NCBI GenBank assembly: GCA_021772455.1 | Contig: JAJFLY010000034.1 | Coordinates: 1 to 35,630 of the forward strand | DNA from: Chlamydiota bacterium | GTDB lineage: Bacteria > Chlamydiota > Chlamydiia > Chlamydiales > JAAKFR01 | DNA length: 35,630 nt | Direction of reading: 5' to 3' | Part shown: positions 17,300-23,658 of the stretch, one piece after another | Layout of the letters: each line of letters begins with the position of its first letter | How positions within the stretch are numbered: the first letter of the stretch is position 1 | Translations under genes and position numbers: made by a program | The notes under the pieces: generated by a model | Databases searched by the model: none | Told to the model about the DNA's origin: nothing | What the model saw: only the letters and a program-made list of their open reading frames with translations

Positions 17300-17970
17300 T
17301 GGACGTTGCATTCCTGTTCGATAACGACGGTGTTTTGATCGACAGCAGTGAGTTGCATTGGCAATCGTGGGTCTTGTTGATGGAAGAGGAGCCTGAGCTG
17401 AAAATGACCCACGACCAGTTTAAGGAGGGGTTTGGGAAGCGTAACGATCTCATTTTACAAGAGCTCTTTCCTCATATTTCCAAAGAGAAGCACCAAACGT
17501 GGGCAGTGAGAAAAGAGGAGCTTTTCCGCAAATGCGCGCGCGGCAATATTTCCCTTTTGCCTGGCATGGAAACCTTTTTAAAAGCCGTTGTGGAGGCGCA
17601 AATTCCTCATATTATCGCCTCTTCAACCCCCAAAGAAAATCTAGAGCTTTTTATCTCTTCAACCGTGCTCAGAGACTATTTTGAGAACTATCTCTCCGCC
17701 GAACAGGTTGCCCTCGGTAAACCCGCTCCCGATATTTTCGTTGCGGCAGCGGCCCATATCGGTTTTGACCCTGCCGATTGTATTGTGGTGGAGGATGCCC
17801 CTGCTGGTATTGCATCTGGAAAAGCTGCAGGAGCGTTTGTTGTTGCACTAGAAACGACACATTGCAAAGAGTTGCTCTCAGATTACGATCTTATTTATCC
17901 AACACCTGCCGAGCTCAATTTACAAGAAATACTACAAGCCTTTACCCTCTGGAAAAAGGGAGATAAATGA
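17299..17970 (+). CDS. HAD-superfamily phosphatase/phosphomutase-like hydrolase
   Basis: The 223-aa protein is a HAD subfamily IA hydrolase with an alpha-helical cap. Motif I is FLFDNDGVLID with nucleophile D8 and acid-base D10, motif II is the SST of HIIASSTPKEN, and motifs III and IV are KPAPDIF and VVEDAPAGI. The combination resembles beta-phosphoglucomutase and sugar-phosphate phosphatases, but the substrate cannot be told. The ATG at 17299 shares one base with the epmA stop (TAATG). An alternative ATG lies five codons upstream. It is coupled on the other side to the symporter through ATGA. Confidence 0.85.
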   Translation: MDVAFLFDNDGVLIDSSELHWQSWVLLMEEEPELKMTHDQFKEGFGKRNDLILQELFPHISKEKHQTWAVRKEELFRKCARGNISLLPGMETFLKAVVEAQIPHIIASSTPKENLELFISSTVLRDYFENYLSAEQVALGKPAPDIFVAAAAHIGFDPADCIVVEDAPAGIASGKAAGAFVVALETTHCKELLSDYDLIYPTPAELNLQEILQAFTLWKKGDK

Positions 17971-19346
17971 GAGAACACTGGACCTCACGGCTTGGATTTA
18001 TCTTAGCTGCGCTCGGATCGGCGATCGGGCTCGGGACACTTTGGAAATTCCCATATGTGACCGGAGATAATGGGGGAGGGCTATTTGTCGTTTTCTATCT
18101 CTTTTTCACCCTCTTTTTGGGAATCCCCCTTTTCATCGGTGAGTTGATTTTGGGACGGCGCGCGCAGCGAGGCGCAGTTGGAGTCTTTGCCTCGCTATCG
18201 GGAGAGTCTAGCCCGTGGCGAACAGTTGGATGGTTTGCCGTTGCTTCCTCATTCCTCATTCTTTCTTATTATTGTGTGGTCGCGGGGTGGGGGTTAAATT
18301 ATCTCATGCTCTCGCTCAACCAAATGTATGAATTACAAACCCCTCTGCAAATTTCTGGTATCTTCAAAACTCTCTCCCATTCGGGCGACATCTCCCTATT
18401 TTGGAGCGCTATTTTTCTACTTATGACCATGGGCGTGATTTACCAGGGGGTACGTAAGGGAATCGAGCTATGGAGTCGCATCTTAACGATCTCCCTGCTT
18501 GTTTTGCTAGTTGGACTCTGCGCATACTCGGTTACCCTCGAGGGATTTGGAGCGGCAGTAAGCTTCCTCTTTCAGCCCCATCTACAAACGATTAAGCCTT
18601 CAGGGATTATTGAAGCGCTTGGCCTTTCATTTTTTACCCTCAGTTTGGCTCAAGGGATTATCCTCACATATGGAAGCTATCTGAAAAGCTCTGAAGATCT
18701 TCCTAAAACAGCATTGATTATTGGAGGGATGGTCGTACTCGTATCGATGCTCACCGTTCTAACGATTTTCCCTGTGATTTTTACTTTTAACCTTCCCCTA
18801 GAAGGTGGCGCTGGGTTGATTTTTGAAACGCTTCCCCTTCTTTTTAAGTCGCTTCCTGGCTCAATGGTCCTCTCAACTATCTTTTTTACCCTCTTTGTTT
18901 TTACCGCCCTTACCTCTTCTATGGCTCTGTTAGAAGTTGTGGTTGCGAACTTAATCGATCTCCATCAGTGGAGTCGCAGAAAAGCTGTCCTTTACTCGAC
19001 CCTAGCTGCGTTCATCGTTGGAATTCCAAGCGCCTTGGCAGGCTCTCAAGATCTATTCAAGGATTGGTTGCCCATGTATGGGACCAATTTCTTTAATACA
19101 ATCGATAATCTCGTCTCAATCTGGCTCCTACCACTAGGTGGCTTTTTCACAGCCCTATATATCGGGTGGCGTCTAAAGAAAGGGCTTGTAAAAGAGGAGT
19201 TTTTACAAGGGACAACGCTCGGTTATCTATTTACCGTCTGGTTTTTCCTTATCCGTTGGGTTGCTCCTTTTGCTGTTGTACTAATTTTCCTCCAAAAGGG
19301 GGGATTCATTAATCTAGACAAACTGATTTCATTGAAGTATACCTAA
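17967..19346 (+). CDS. Neurotransmitter:sodium symporter family transporter
   Basis: This 459-aa inner-membrane protein belongs to the SNF/NSS family, which import amino acids or related compounds with Na+. The N-terminus shows the family signature (SRLGFILAALGSAIGLG, then WKFPYVTGDNGGGLFVVFY) that builds the Na+ and substrate site in TM1. About eleven or twelve hydrophobic segments follow. Its length is typical of bacterial members such as LeuT (about 510) or slightly shorter. It starts inside the stop of the HAD gene (ATGA). In an intracellular bacterium it likely scavenges a host amino acid, but the substrate cannot be assigned. Confidence 0.9.
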   Translation: MREHWTSRLGFILAALGSAIGLGTLWKFPYVTGDNGGGLFVVFYLFFTLFLGIPLFIGELILGRRAQRGAVGVFASLSGESSPWRTVGWFAVASSFLILSYYCVVAGWGLNYLMLSLNQMYELQTPLQISGIFKTLSHSGDISLFWSAIFLLMTMGVIYQGVRKGIELWSRILTISLLVLLVGLCAYSVTLEGFGAAVSFLFQPHLQTIKPSGIIEALGLSFFTLSLAQGIILTYGSYLKSSEDLPKTALIIGGMVVLVSMLTVLTIFPVIFTFNLPLEGGAGLIFETLPLLFKSLPGSMVLSTIFFTLFVFTALTSSMALLEVVVANLIDLHQWSRRKAVLYSTLAAFIVGIPSALAGSQDLFKDWLPMYGTNFFNTIDNLVSIWLLPLGGFFTALYIGWRLKKGLVKEEFLQGTTLGYLFTVWFFLIRWVAPFAVVLIFLQKGGFINLDKLISLKYT

Positions 19347-19350
19347 GAGC

Positions 19351-19590
19351 ATGGAAGTTTCAGAGATCCAAAAAGCCAAATCGGCCAGTCAGGTTCAAAA
19401 AAAAGAGGGGATTTCTCAGAGTAAACCCGTCGATGGCCTCTCTATTTCTTCCGAATCGGGAAAAAAGGCCGAGTGGGTAAGTATGCTCAAAGAAATGCCT
19501 GATATGCGCCCTGAAAAAATGGAAGGTGCTCTCAAGAGCTCTCCCTCTAGCTTAGAGCTGGCCAGTGTTATGCTTAAAGCTGATACGTAA
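19351..19590 (+). CDS. FlgM-like anti-sigma factor (putative)
   Basis: This 79-aa protein has a disordered, Ser/Lys/Gln-rich N-terminal half and a C-terminal half resembling FlgM, the anti-sigma-28 factor. The stretch VDGLSISSES corresponds to the short strand-like FlgM start. MLKEMPDMRPEKMEGAL matches the FlgM core (often PDVREEKV), and LELASVMLKAD could be the final sigma-binding helix. FlgM proteins are usually 90-100 aa, so this is short. It lies four bases after the symporter, with AAGAG before the ATG, and its last 17 bp overlap the convergent phosphoesterase. Chlamydiae encode sigma-28, so a partner may exist even without flagella. I recall a small hypothetical gene near this position in C. 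trachomatis but cannot confirm homology. Confidence 0.55.
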   Translation: MEVSEIQKAKSASQVQKKEGISQSKPVDGLSISSESGKKAEWVSMLKEMPDMRPEKMEGALKSSPSSLELASVMLKADT

Positions 19591-20434
19591 ATCTCTTTTG
19601 CCAGTCGATTACCCAAGAAAATACCCCTTTTGTCTCCCGGAAAAGAAGGCGTTCAACAAGACATTCTTCTTCATGTAAATCGAAAAGATAAAACGTTCCG
19701 TCAGGCCGATGGGCGGCCGATCCACTATTAAACACAAGCGGCAACCCCTCATCTCTTCGATCTTTAATGTAATATTTGTGGTCGTGTCCATGGAAATAGA
19801 GTTTTACTTGAGGGTGTCGTTTCAAAACCTCTTGAAGTTCAACAGCCCTTCGCAGGTCGTGCATCTTGCGGTTGGTTGGATAAAGAGGGAAGTGATTCCC
19901 GACGATCACACGCTCATCCTTTGGAATCTCGCTAAGTACCTTTTCTAGCTCCACTTCCATCTCTTGATAAAATCGTCCCAGTGCAAAAAGAGGGGGAGTG
20001 GCGCATGCGCAGTCAAGTCCAACCCACCACCATCCCTTTCCAAGGAATTTTTTTTCAACGCGCTTATTTTTAAGATCCTCTGATGGAAAAAAGTCGTAGA
20101 ATCGGCGAGTCTCCTCGACCTCCTTAATATAACTGTCGTGATTGCCCGGCAGATAGTGGACCGGCTGGGAGAAAGAGTCGACAAAGTCCTTTCCAGCGGC
20201 AAACTCAGAGTCTAACGAAAGCGACGAGAAGTCTCCTGTGATACAGACATGCTCCACATTTAGAGAATCAAAAAGCTCTGGTAGGTGGGGGAGGTGCTCT
20301 ATTTGGTAGGCGTGTCTCCTAAAAAGCATGAGATTCATGTTTCCTATCCACCGTTTATTAGTGAACTGACTGAGACTAAGTGTGATATGTGAAAAATGAG
20401 GGTCTGATAAGTGTACAAGTCTTAATGTTTCCAT
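19574..20434 (-). CDS. Calcineurin-like metallophosphoesterase
   Basis: The 286-aa protein has the full set of dinuclear metal motifs: SDPH (D11, H13), GDF (D68), GNHD (N98-D100), GNHFP (H180) and the closing HGHDH (H214, H216, H218). This is the CpdA/YkuE-like class of phosphodiesterases. Candidate substrates include cyclic nucleotides or lipid pyrophosphates such as UDP-diacylglucosamine, but none can be chosen from the sequence. It has no signal peptide or membrane segment. Chlamydia carries a phosphoesterase at this same place beside groEL3 (CT754 from memory). It is convergent with and overlaps the FlgM-like gene by 17 bp. Confidence 0.88.
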   Translation of the reverse strand: METLRLVHLSDPHFSHITLSLSQFTNKRWIGNMNLMLFRRHAYQIEHLPHLPELFDSLNVEHVCITGDFSSLSLDSEFAAGKDFVDSFSQPVHYLPGNHDSYIKEVEETRRFYDFFPSEDLKNKRVEKKFLGKGWWWVGLDCACATPPLFALGRFYQEMEVELEKVLSEIPKDERVIVGNHFPLYPTNRKMHDLRRAVELQEVLKRHPQVKLYFHGHDHKYYIKDRRDEGLPLVFNSGSAAHRPDGTFYLFDLHEEECLVERLLFRETKGVFSWVIDWQKRFTYQL

Positions 20435-20558
20435 AATTTATTTATATCAGATTTGTTTTTTTCAGTCTCTAAATCCTAAGTTGTTGATAATAAGCACTTG
20501 CGTTGATTTGGAATTAAGTTTGTTTTAAACCTAAGTTACTAAAAATTAAATTTTTAAA

Positions 20559-20575
20559 TATATTTTGAAAATATA
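20559..20575. promoter_or_regulatory. Perfect 17-bp palindrome, candidate operator
   Basis: TATATTTTGAAAATATA has 8-bp arms around a central G and contains the TTGAAA (20565-20570) that would be the -35 box of the 56-aa gene. The surrounding 203-bp gap (20435-20637) is very AT-rich and holds no other feature that I can see apart from a probable divergent promoter. Confidence 0.4.
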
Positions 20576-20593
20576 ATCCATTTGTTATTAAAT
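20565..20593 (+). promoter_or_regulatory. Candidate promoter of the 56-aa gene
   Basis: TTGAAA (20565-20570) and TTAAAT (20588-20593) are separated by 17 bases. Transcription would begin near 20600, just before the second palindrome and the ribosome binding site. Confidence 0.35.
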
Positions 20594-20604
20594 AGAACTA
20601 ATTA

Positions 20605-20619
20605 GGGTTTATTAAACCC
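20605..20619. promoter_or_regulatory. Perfect 15-bp palindrome in the leader of the 56-aa gene
   Basis: GGGTTTATTAAACCC has 7-bp arms around one T and ends five bases before the AAGGGAG ribosome binding site. It could be an operator, or in RNA a small hairpin (GGGTT/AACCC, loop of five). Confidence 0.45.
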
Positions 20620-20637
20620 GATTAAGGGAGAAAAAGT

Positions 20638-20808
20638 ATGCCTAAAAGAAAGCACAATAAGCAGCAGAGGGATAACCAACAACGTCGCCCAGGGGAACGT
20701 TGGGATACAAGCTCTACGAATGAGCAGCAGCCTACAAATCCACAAGATAGGCCACGTCGCCCATCTCAGCGGGATGAGAAGTTCAATCAAAAAGGTGGCC
20801 AAAGTTAA
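20638..20808 (+). CDS. Small basic Gln/Arg-rich protein (56 aa)
   Basis: I do not recognise this protein. It begins MPKRKHNKQQRDNQQRR and ends QRDEKFNQKGGQS. It contains no hydrophobic core, about fifteen Lys/Arg residues and many Gln, Asn and Pro, so it is probably unstructured and may bind nucleic acid. Support for a real gene is strong for its size: AAGGGAG seven bases before the ATG, a candidate promoter, two perfect palindromes upstream and a hairpin terminator 74 bases after the stop. It lies between two minus-strand genes. A histone-like or RNA-binding role is conceivable, but nothing proves it. Confidence 0.6.
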   Translation: MPKRKHNKQQRDNQQRRPGERWDTSSTNEQQPTNPQDRPRRPSQRDEKFNQKGGQS

Positions 20809-20881
20809 TTTTGATATGCAGGTCTTTGCTCCCCTTTCAAAAGTCAGGGGGATTACCTAGATCTTTTTGGATTTAGGTGTT

Positions 20882-20915
20882 GGGGGTAGAATGCGCTAGC
20901 ATTCCACCCCCTTTT
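20882..20915 (+). terminator. Rho-independent terminator after the 56-aa gene
   Basis: GGGGGT-A-GAATGC, loop GCTA, GCATTC-C-ACCCCC forms a 12-bp stem with one mismatch, followed by TTTTAGTTT. The T-run is on the plus strand. The same stem ends four bases from the groEL stop, so it may also end groEL transcription on the minus strand, but no T-run follows there. Confidence 0.75.
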
Positions 20916-20918
20916 AGT

Positions 20919-22511
20919 TTAGCCCTCTTCGTCTTCTGGGGCATCGCCAATAAGTGCTTCTGAAATCAACACTATCCCAGCGACAGAAGCGGCGTGGATC
21001 AAGCAGTTCTTCGAAACCTTAACAGCATCTATCACACCCGCTTCGATCAGGTTTTCTACCTTTTCTGTGCGTGCATTAAATCCGATAGAGTCATCCTTTC
21101 CTTTTAGCTCGGCTAAAATAACTGAGCCGTCGTGGCCAGCATTTGTCACGATTTGACGCGTTGGAGCTTCACACGCTTTTGCTACAAGAGCTGCACCAAG
21201 GGCTTCATCACCTTCGAGCTTGAGAGAAGCAATAACTCGGCTTGCGTGTAGAAGAGCGATTCCACCTCCAGCTACGATACCTTCTTCTAAAGCAGCTTTT
21301 GTTGAACTTAAGCTATCCTCAAACATCTGCTTCTTCTGCTTCAGCTCAGGCTCTGTTGCAGCGCCTACGCGAATCACAGCAACGCCCCCTTTCAACTTGG
21401 CTTTACGTTCTAGAAGTTTTTCTTGGTCGTAGGTACTTGTCGATTGAGAATGCTCAGATTCGATTTGAGACACGCGCGCGTCAATCGCATCAGCATCACC
21501 CTTGCCACCAACAAGTGTTGTGGTCTCTTTTGTGATGATGACTCGCTCAGCTGAGCCTAATACATCGACGGTGACGTCTTTGAGGTAGATTCCAGCCTCT
21601 TCGGAAACAAGAGTTCCCCCTGTAAGAGCAGCAATGTCCATGAGCATCGCTTTGCGACGGTCACCAAAACCTGGAGCTTTCACAGCTGTGACGTTTAGGC
21701 TGCCGCGCATTTTGTTTACAACAAGTGTCGCAAGAACATCGGCTTCCAAATCTTCACAAATGATCAGAAGCTCACGCCCAGTTGTGGCAACAGCTTGTAG
21801 AACGGGGAGCATTTCTTGGATGGAAGCGATCTTTTTGTCGACGAGGAGAAGGTAAGGATTCCCCATTTCGATGGTCATCTTCTCTTGATTTTTAACAAAA
21901 TAGGCGCTGATATAGCCGCGGTCGAACTGCATTCCTTCGACCATTTCGATTGCTGTTTCGGTCCCTTTTGCCTCTTCGATGGTTACGACGCCAGCTTGAC
22001 CGACTTTTTCGATGGCATCCGCGATGAATGTCCCGATCTCTTCATTGCCTGAGGCTGAAACGGTTGCAATGTTTTTTGTGTCGTCTCTCCCTTTAACTGG
22101 GATCGCCATTTTCTCAAGCTCTTTGATCATCGCTTCGGTTGCCCTGTCGATGCCGCGCTTAATGCTAATCGGGCTCGTTCCAGCAGCGATATACTTGATT
22201 CCATGTTGGACAAGGGCATCGAGTAGTAGGGTTCCGGTTGTGGTGCCATCTCCACAAATGTCTTTGAGTTTAGAGGCAACCTCTTGGGCCATAGCGACGC
22301 CCATGTTTTCATACTGATCGGGTAGCTCGATATCCTTAACAATGCTGTTTCCATCATTTGTAATCGTCGGCGCGCCCCAACTTTTTTCGAGGCCCACATT
22401 GCGTCCTTTAGGACCGAGAGTTGAACGCACGGCGTCCGCAAGTTGTTGGATTCCTTTAGCTAGCTTGTCGCGTGCTTCCTGCTCAAAGATAATTTCTTTA
22501 GCTTCAGACAT
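20919..22511 (-). CDS. groEL: Chaperonin GroEL paralog (groEL3-type by position)
   Basis: This 530-aa chaperonin (E. coli 548) lies between the phosphoesterase and murF, the place of groEL3 in Chlamydia, and has no groES nearby. The ATP site looks intact: GDGTTT (D88), TNDG in place of TKDG, FEDSL in the second ATPase motif, and NARTE with VID near the C-terminus. The usual GGM-repeat tail is absent and the protein ends APEDEEG. No CIRCE heat-shock operator (TTAGCACTC inverted repeat) occurs in the 45-bp gap to rsmI, so it is probably not under HrcA control. Gene duplication and divergent function are inferred from position; the housekeeping groESL copy should be elsewhere. Confidence 0.92.
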   Translation of the reverse strand: MSEAKEIIFEQEARDKLAKGIQQLADAVRSTLGPKGRNVGLEKSWGAPTITNDGNSIVKDIELPDQYENMGVAMAQEVASKLKDICGDGTTTGTLLLDALVQHGIKYIAAGTSPISIKRGIDRATEAMIKELEKMAIPVKGRDDTKNIATVSASGNEEIGTFIADAIEKVGQAGVVTIEEAKGTETAIEMVEGMQFDRGYISAYFVKNQEKMTIEMGNPYLLLVDKKIASIQEMLPVLQAVATTGRELLIICEDLEADVLATLVVNKMRGSLNVTAVKAPGFGDRRKAMLMDIAALTGGTLVSEEAGIYLKDVTVDVLGSAERVIITKETTTLVGGKGDADAIDARVSQIESEHSQSTSTYDQEKLLERKAKLKGGVAVIRVGAATEPELKQKKQMFEDSLSSTKAALEEGIVAGGGIALLHASRVIASLKLEGDEALGAALVAKACEAPTRQIVTNAGHDGSVILAELKGKDDSIGFNARTEKVENLIEAGVIDAVKVSKNCLIHAASVAGIVLISEALIGDAPEDEEG

Positions 22512-22556
22512 AGGATCGTTACCTCATAAAAATTAATATTCAGAAGGGGAAGGATA

Positions 22557-23222
22557 TCACGTCGAGGGGGAGACCATCAAGACAAATTCTCCTTTAGGGG
22601 TCTTGGCTGAGAAATGCTCAAGAAGCTCGGCGGCGGTCCCGCTGGCAAACTCCTCGAACTTTTTGGTGAGCTCGCGCGCCACTACACAGCGACGCTCTGG
22701 CTCAAGCTCAACTAAAATTTTTAAAGAGGCGACGATTCTAAAAGGGGATTCATAAAAAATCGATGTTCCAGGGAAGGCTAAAGCTTCTTCAAATAGGCGG
22801 GTGATTTTTCCCTTTTTTCGAGGGAGAAATCCGATGAATTGAAAGCGCGCCGTATCCAATCCTGACGCTGAGAGCGCTGTGATTGCTGCGCACGCTCCAG
22901 GGATTGCAACGACCTCAACATCCTCTTTACGACAAGCTGCTACCAGTCGGCTCCCAGGATCTGAAATCCCAGGTGTTCCGGCATCAGAAACCAGCCCGAC
23001 CACTTTTCCTGCCAAAATATCCTCGACGACACCTCCAAGCTTCCCCCCTTCACTGTGAGCATTAAAGCTACGTAAGGGGACTTTTAACTCGTAATGGTTA
23101 AGGAGAATGCGCGTTCGACGGGTATCTTCGCAAAGCAAATAATCAAGATTTCGGATGGTTTCCACCGCCCGAAAAGAGAAATCACCTAAATTTCCAATAG
23201 GAGTTGAAATGAGATATAACAA
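22557..23222 (-). CDS. rsmI: 16S rRNA (cytidine-1402-2'-O)-methyltransferase
   Basis: RsmI methylates the 2'-O of C1402 at the ribosomal decoding centre. The 221-aa protein is a tetrapyrrole-methylase-fold enzyme with LISTPIGNLGDFSFRA at the start, CEDTRRT, VSDAGTPGISDPG and VVAIPGACAAITALSASGL, all classic RsmI segments. It is shorter than E. coli RsmI (286) and lacks its small C-terminal domain. The start appears to be TTG at 23222, since no ATG precedes LYLISTPIG in frame. It sits between tRNA-Cys and groEL on the same strand. Confidence 0.9.
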   Translation of the reverse strand: MLYLISTPIGNLGDFSFRAVETIRNLDYLLCEDTRRTRILLNHYELKVPLRSFNAHSEGGKLGGVVEDILAGKVVGLVSDAGTPGISDPGSRLVAACRKEDVEVVAIPGACAAITALSASGLDTARFQFIGFLPRKKGKITRLFEEALAFPGTSIFYESPFRIVASLKILVELEPERRCVVARELTKKFEEFASGTAAELLEHFSAKTPKGEFVLMVSPST

Positions 23223-23247
23223 CTAGAAAAGTCCAGAAAGAAAAAAA

Positions 23248-23318
23248 AGGTGGCACCCAGATTCGAACTGGGGATGGAGGCTTTGCAGGCCTCTGCCTTA
23301 CCACTTGGCGATGCCACC
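23248..23318 (-). tRNA. tRNA-Cys (anticodon GCA)
   Basis: The minus strand folds into a complete cloverleaf: acceptor GGTGGCA/TGCCACC, D stem GCC/GGC, anticodon stem GAGGC/GCCTC with loop CTGCAAA (anticodon GCA at 23284-23286), T stem CCCAG/CTGGG with TTCGAAT. The discriminator is T, as required for Cys. CCA is not encoded; a run of T follows. No clear promoter is visible just upstream, where the structured element lies. Confidence 0.96.
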
Positions 23319-23338
23319 ATGTGTCTTTCGGATCTTTC

Positions 23339-23429
23339 GGCGTGTGGTCGATGATCGCGGGTGAGTCCTAGTGAAAAACTATGTCCTCACCCGCGACCGT
23401 GACTTTCGTCACTTCATCAACCACACGCC
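23339..23429 (-). ncRNA. Putative structured RNA: three-way junction with GAAA tetraloop
   Basis: The 91 bases form three nested stems. P1 is GGCGTGTGGTCGATGA (23339-23354) with TCATCAACCACACGCC (23414-23429). P2 is TCGCGGGTGAG (23355-23365) with CTCACCCGCGA (23386-23396), an 11-bp perfect stem with a 20-base loop that can form a further TAGT/ACTA hairpin. P3 is GTGAC-TTTC-GTCAC (23399-23412). The one imperfect P1 pair is C opposite A on the plus strand but G-U on the minus strand, and the P3 loop becomes GAAA (GNRA) on the minus strand. Both signs favour a minus-strand RNA, upstream of tRNA-Cys. No known RNA family is recognised. A mobile MITE-like palindrome is the alternative. Confidence 0.5.
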
Positions 23430-23566
23430 AAAATCTCTCGAAAAACACCTGTCTTAGATGCTTTTCAGGATGAGTCCTAGTGAAAAACTATGTCCTCACC
23501 CGCGACCGTGACTTTCGTCACTTCATCAACCATACACCAAAATCTCTCGAAAACACCTATCTCAGG
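23362..23566. repeat. Tandem duplication of about 97 bp with a 109-bp period
   Basis: The segment from TGAGTCCTAGTGAAAAAC to about 23458 recurs at 23471-23566 with about five differences (two in the P1 arm, one A deleted, two near the end). The second copy keeps P3 and one strand of P1 and P2, but lacks the first 23 bases, so only the first copy can fold fully. The 340-bp region 23319-23658 holds no protein gene. Confidence 0.85.
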
Positions 23567-23612
23567 TACTTGTTGAGATAAGGTCCAGCCTAACAATCTT
23601 TTCGATAAAAGA
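23556..23612. other. Two further hairpins in the murF upstream region
   Basis: TATCTCA (23558-23564) pairs with TGAGATA (23574-23580), extendable by CC/GG past a bulge. TCTTTT-CGAT-AAAAGA (23597-23612) forms a perfect 6-bp stem. Neither is followed by a T-run, so they do not look like terminators. Confidence 0.5.
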
Positions 23613-23615
23613 CAA

Positions 23616-23644
23616 TTGAAATTTGCAGCAGACATAGGTAAGAT
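23616..23644 (+). promoter_or_regulatory. Candidate promoter for the murF cluster
   Basis: TTGAAA (23616-23621), a 17-base spacer and TAAGAT (23639-23644) end 14 bases before the murF ATG. The leader would be very short and has no Shine-Dalgarno sequence, so a nearly leaderless transcript or a promoter further upstream is possible. Confidence 0.4.
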
Positions 23645-23658
23645 GACGCCAATAGACT

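Noticed and set aside
22512-22556. CIRCE/HrcA operator before groEL
   Set aside because: No TTAGCACTC-N9-GAGTGCTAA or near match is present in the gap.
23241-23248. Independent terminator directly after tRNA-Cys
   Set aside because: The T-run on the minus strand has no hairpin of its own besides the tRNA arms, and rsmI follows at once, so termination is not supported.
23339-23566. Hammerhead ribozyme: UGAUGA, GAAA and GUC elements on the minus strand
   Set aside because: The GAAA is the loop of the P3 hairpin and not the core segment after stem II, so the elements are in the wrong order for a hammerhead.
23362-23566. CRISPR array
   Set aside because: Only two copies of a 97-bp unit with a 12-bp interval; no short repeats with unique spacers and no cas genes.
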